Shown: piece after piece, positions 7,044 through 8,247 of the stretch
Layout: every line of letters begins with the position of its first letter
Numbering within the stretch: the first letter of the stretch is position 1
Source of the DNA: Rhodoferax sp.
Lineage (GTDB): Bacteria; Pseudomonadota; Gammaproteobacteria; Burkholderiales; Burkholderiaceae_C
Reading direction: 5' to 3'
Assembly (NCBI GenBank): GCA_026785765.1
Contig: JAJAZK010000392.1
Span: 1 to 8,247, forward strand
Length of the DNA: 8,247 nucleotides
Notes under the pieces: generated by a model
Databases searched by the model: none
The model's input: only the letters and a program-made list of their open reading frames with translations
Told to the model about the DNA's origin: nothing
Position numbers and translations under genes: made by a program

Positions 7044-7050
7044 CTCCTTT
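7044..7050 (-). promoter_or_regulatory. Ribosome binding site that fixes the MCP-like start
   Basis: On the minus strand AAAGGAG, a near-perfect Shine-Dalgarno, stands six nt before the ATG at 7037. It lies within the codons that would be read from the alternative upstream GTG at 7061. This favours the ATG and is the strongest ribosome binding site in the window. Confidence 0.8.
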
Positions 7051-7067
7051 CGTATTTTCACAAGCTC

Positions 7068-7433
7068 TCAGGCTCCGGGCAGGACCTGGCGAATCACCTT
7101 CACCAAGTCCGCGCCGCTCACGGGTTTGACCATCCAGCCGCTGGCACCGAGCTGCTTGGCTTCGTCGCGCTTGGTCTGCTGGCTTTCGGTGGTGAGGGTC
7201 AGGATGGGCGTGAAGCGCAACAGCTTGCGCACGTTGCGGATCAGCTCCAGTCCGTCCATTTTGGGCATGTTGATGTCGGTGATGATCAGGTCGGGCTTCA
7301 GGCCGTTCTTGATTTTCACCAACGCCTGCTCGCCGTCGCCGGCGGTCTCGACTTTGAAGCCGGCGATCTGCAGTGTGGCCTTAAGGCTCATCAGCATGGT
7401 GACGGAGTCATCAACTAGAAAAATGGTGGTCAT
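7068..7433 (-). CDS. cheY: CheY-type single-domain response regulator (next to the STAS-like and MCP-like genes)
   Basis: A 121-aa stand-alone receiver with Asp8-Asp9, phospho-acceptor Asp53 (ITDINMPKMDG), switch Thr81/82 and Lys103 in WMVKPV. As in the other CheY of the cluster, Trp (Trp100) replaces the Tyr106 of E. coli CheY. The two CheYs differ at many positions, so this is not a recent duplicate. The ATG at 7433 is preceded by GAGAGG about seven nt upstream. It sits 51 nt after the STAS-like gene and 30 nt before the MCP-like gene. Likely phosphodonor is the right-hand CheA, by position only. It could work as a phosphate sink, or in an output that is not the flagellar motor. Confidence 0.96.
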   Translation of the reverse strand: MTTIFLVDDSVTMLMSLKATLQIAGFKVETAGDGEQALVKIKNGLKPDLIITDINMPKMDGLELIRNVRKLLRFTPILTLTTESQQTKRDEAKQLGASGWMVKPVSGADLVKVIRQVLPGA

Positions 7434-7484
7434 GGCGTGGCCTCTCGGCTCGGTGATGGGGTGTGGTTGACGGGTGTGGGCGAC

Positions 7485-7712
7485 TCAGGCACGCAGGAGC
7501 ACGCCAGCCAGGAACGGGTCGGGGGGCGGCGAGAGGATCTCCGGGCGCAACGCCAGCAGCACCTGCAGCACAGCGCCATGCAGGTGCTCGCACTGTCCCA
7601 GTTGCACGGCCGGCGCATCCTGCCGCTGTAGCCACTGGGCAAGGGCCTCGGCGTCGTCGACCGACACCGTTCCCTCGAGTGCGGCGTAGTCATTTAGGTA
7701 TTGAATGGACAT
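7485..7712 (-). CDS. Short STAS-like protein, phosphorylatable serine apparently replaced
   Basis: A 75-aa protein with the alternating strand/helix pattern of a STAS (anti-sigma-factor antagonist type) domain: LEGTVSVDDAEALAQWL (12-28), then a strand AVQLGQC and the helix HGAVLQVLLAL. In SpoIIAA-type proteins a D-S-[ST]-G motif opens that helix and carries the phosphorylated Ser. Here the aligned residues are H43-L44-H45-G46, with no Ser or Thr, so it probably is not regulated by phosphorylation in the usual way. It is also shorter than a full STAS domain (about 100 aa). The ATG at 7712 overlaps the cheA stop by one base (TGATG) and has AAGGA nine nt upstream, which points to translational coupling. 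I am fairly sure it is a gene and moderately sure of the STAS fold; its partner is unknown. Confidence 0.72.
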   Translation of the reverse strand: MSIQYLNDYAALEGTVSVDDAEALAQWLQRQDAPAVQLGQCEHLHGAVLQVLLALRPEILSPPPDPFLAGVLLRA

Positions 7713-8247
7713 CAGAGCAATTCCTTGGGGTTGAGAACCATCAGCACGCCGCCGTCACCCATCAATGCGGTGCCAGCAAAGCCGATCAGGCCGGCGAGTA
7801 CGCCTTCCAGCGGCTTGAGGATGATGTCGCTGGCGCCCTGGAACTGGTCCACCAGCAGGCCGACGTTCTGGTTGCCGATGCGCACCACCAGCACCGCCAG
7901 TTCGCCCTGCTCGTTGCACTGCGGCTCGGCATCGAGCGCCAGCAATTCATTGAGCGCGCGCAGCGGCACGATACGTCCGCGCAGCACCGTGGTGCGTGCC
8001 TGTTTGAAATGGTGGATATCGTCCGCATGCACGCGGACCGTCTCGACGATCAGGTCCATTGGCACTCCCAGGCGGCGGCCGGCGCTTTCGATCACCATCA
8101 CGTTGGTGACAGCCATCGACAAGGGAAGCGAGAGGCGCAGCGTGGTGCCTTTGCCGTGCACGCTGCTTATCTCCACGCCGCCGTTGATGCGTTCGATCGC
8201 TGTGCGCACCACGTCCATGCCGACCCCGCGACCGGACAGGTCGGAGA
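7712..8247 (-). CDS. cheA: Chemotaxis histidine kinase CheA (second copy; only the C-terminal part lies in the window)
   Basis: The frame is open to the right edge. The 177 visible residues begin inside the P4 ATPase G2 box (SDLSGRGVGMDVV), run through GKGTTLRLSLPLSMAV at the end of P4, and continue into a CheW-like P5 domain (VMVIESAGRRLGVPMDLIVE through GDGGVLMVLNPKELL) that binds receptors and CheW. The stop TGA shares its last base with the ATG of the STAS-like gene. The P5 sequence is clearly different from that of the left-hand CheA, so the cluster holds two diverged kinases. The phosphorylatable His and the N and G1 boxes are outside the window, so whether this kinase is active cannot be judged here. 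Confidence 0.95.
   Translation of the reverse strand, partial: SDLSGRGVGMDVVRTAIERINGGVEISSVHGKGTTLRLSLPLSMAVTNVMVIESAGRRLGVPMDLIVETVRVHADDIHHFKQARTTVLRGRIVPLRALNELLALDAEPQCNEQGELAVLVVRIGNQNVGLLVDQFQGASDIILKPLEGVLAGLIGFAGTALMGDGGVLMVLNPKELL

Noticed and set aside
1..8247. CRISPR arrays, IS elements, tRNA or rRNA genes
   Set aside because: No regularly spaced repeats, transposase-like product, terminal inverted repeats or RNA-gene structure was seen on either strand. Nearly all the sequence is accounted for by che genes.

Overview
The window is one stretch of a chemosensory (che) gene cluster. Every gene lies on the minus strand, so transcription runs from right (8247) to left (1). Base composition is high-GC (I estimate a little over 60%), third codon positions are mostly G or C, and the cheR-cheD-cheB order is typical of proteobacteria. 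I infer a proteobacterium, plausibly a betaproteobacterium of the Burkholderiales type. This rests on style and not on any marker gene.

In transcription order the window holds: the C-terminal end of a CheA kinase (cut by the right edge); a 75-aa STAS-like protein overlapping it by one base; a CheY; a soluble MCP-type receptor-like protein; a 307-nt gap that contains a 41-codon receiver-like mini-ORF; cheR; cheD; cheB; a 154-aa CheZ-like protein; a second CheY; and a second, almost complete CheA (P1 to P5) cut by the left edge. Apart from the 307-nt gap, all spacers are 51 nt or shorter, as expected of one or two operons. No cheW and no flagellar gene is visible.

The genes make a full adaptive two-component pathway: two histidine kinases, two single-domain response regulators, a receptor-like signalling hairpin, a methyltransferase/methylesterase/deamidase adaptation set, and at least one candidate CheY-P phosphatase.

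The most unusual feature is a short C-terminal peptide, [V/I]-[D/E]-L-F, that ends three otherwise unrelated proteins (the MCP-like protein, CheD and the CheZ-like protein), each time after a flexible-looking segment. Two of these three also carry a CheZ-type D-x-x-x-Q phosphatase signature, so the MCP-like protein looks like a receptor-hairpin/CheZ hybrid. I infer a shared docking tag that brings the adaptation and dephosphorylation proteins to one partner (CheY, CheR or CheA). It is comparable in idea to the CheR-tethering pentapeptide of enterobacterial receptors or the CheY-binding tail of CheZ, but differs in sequence.
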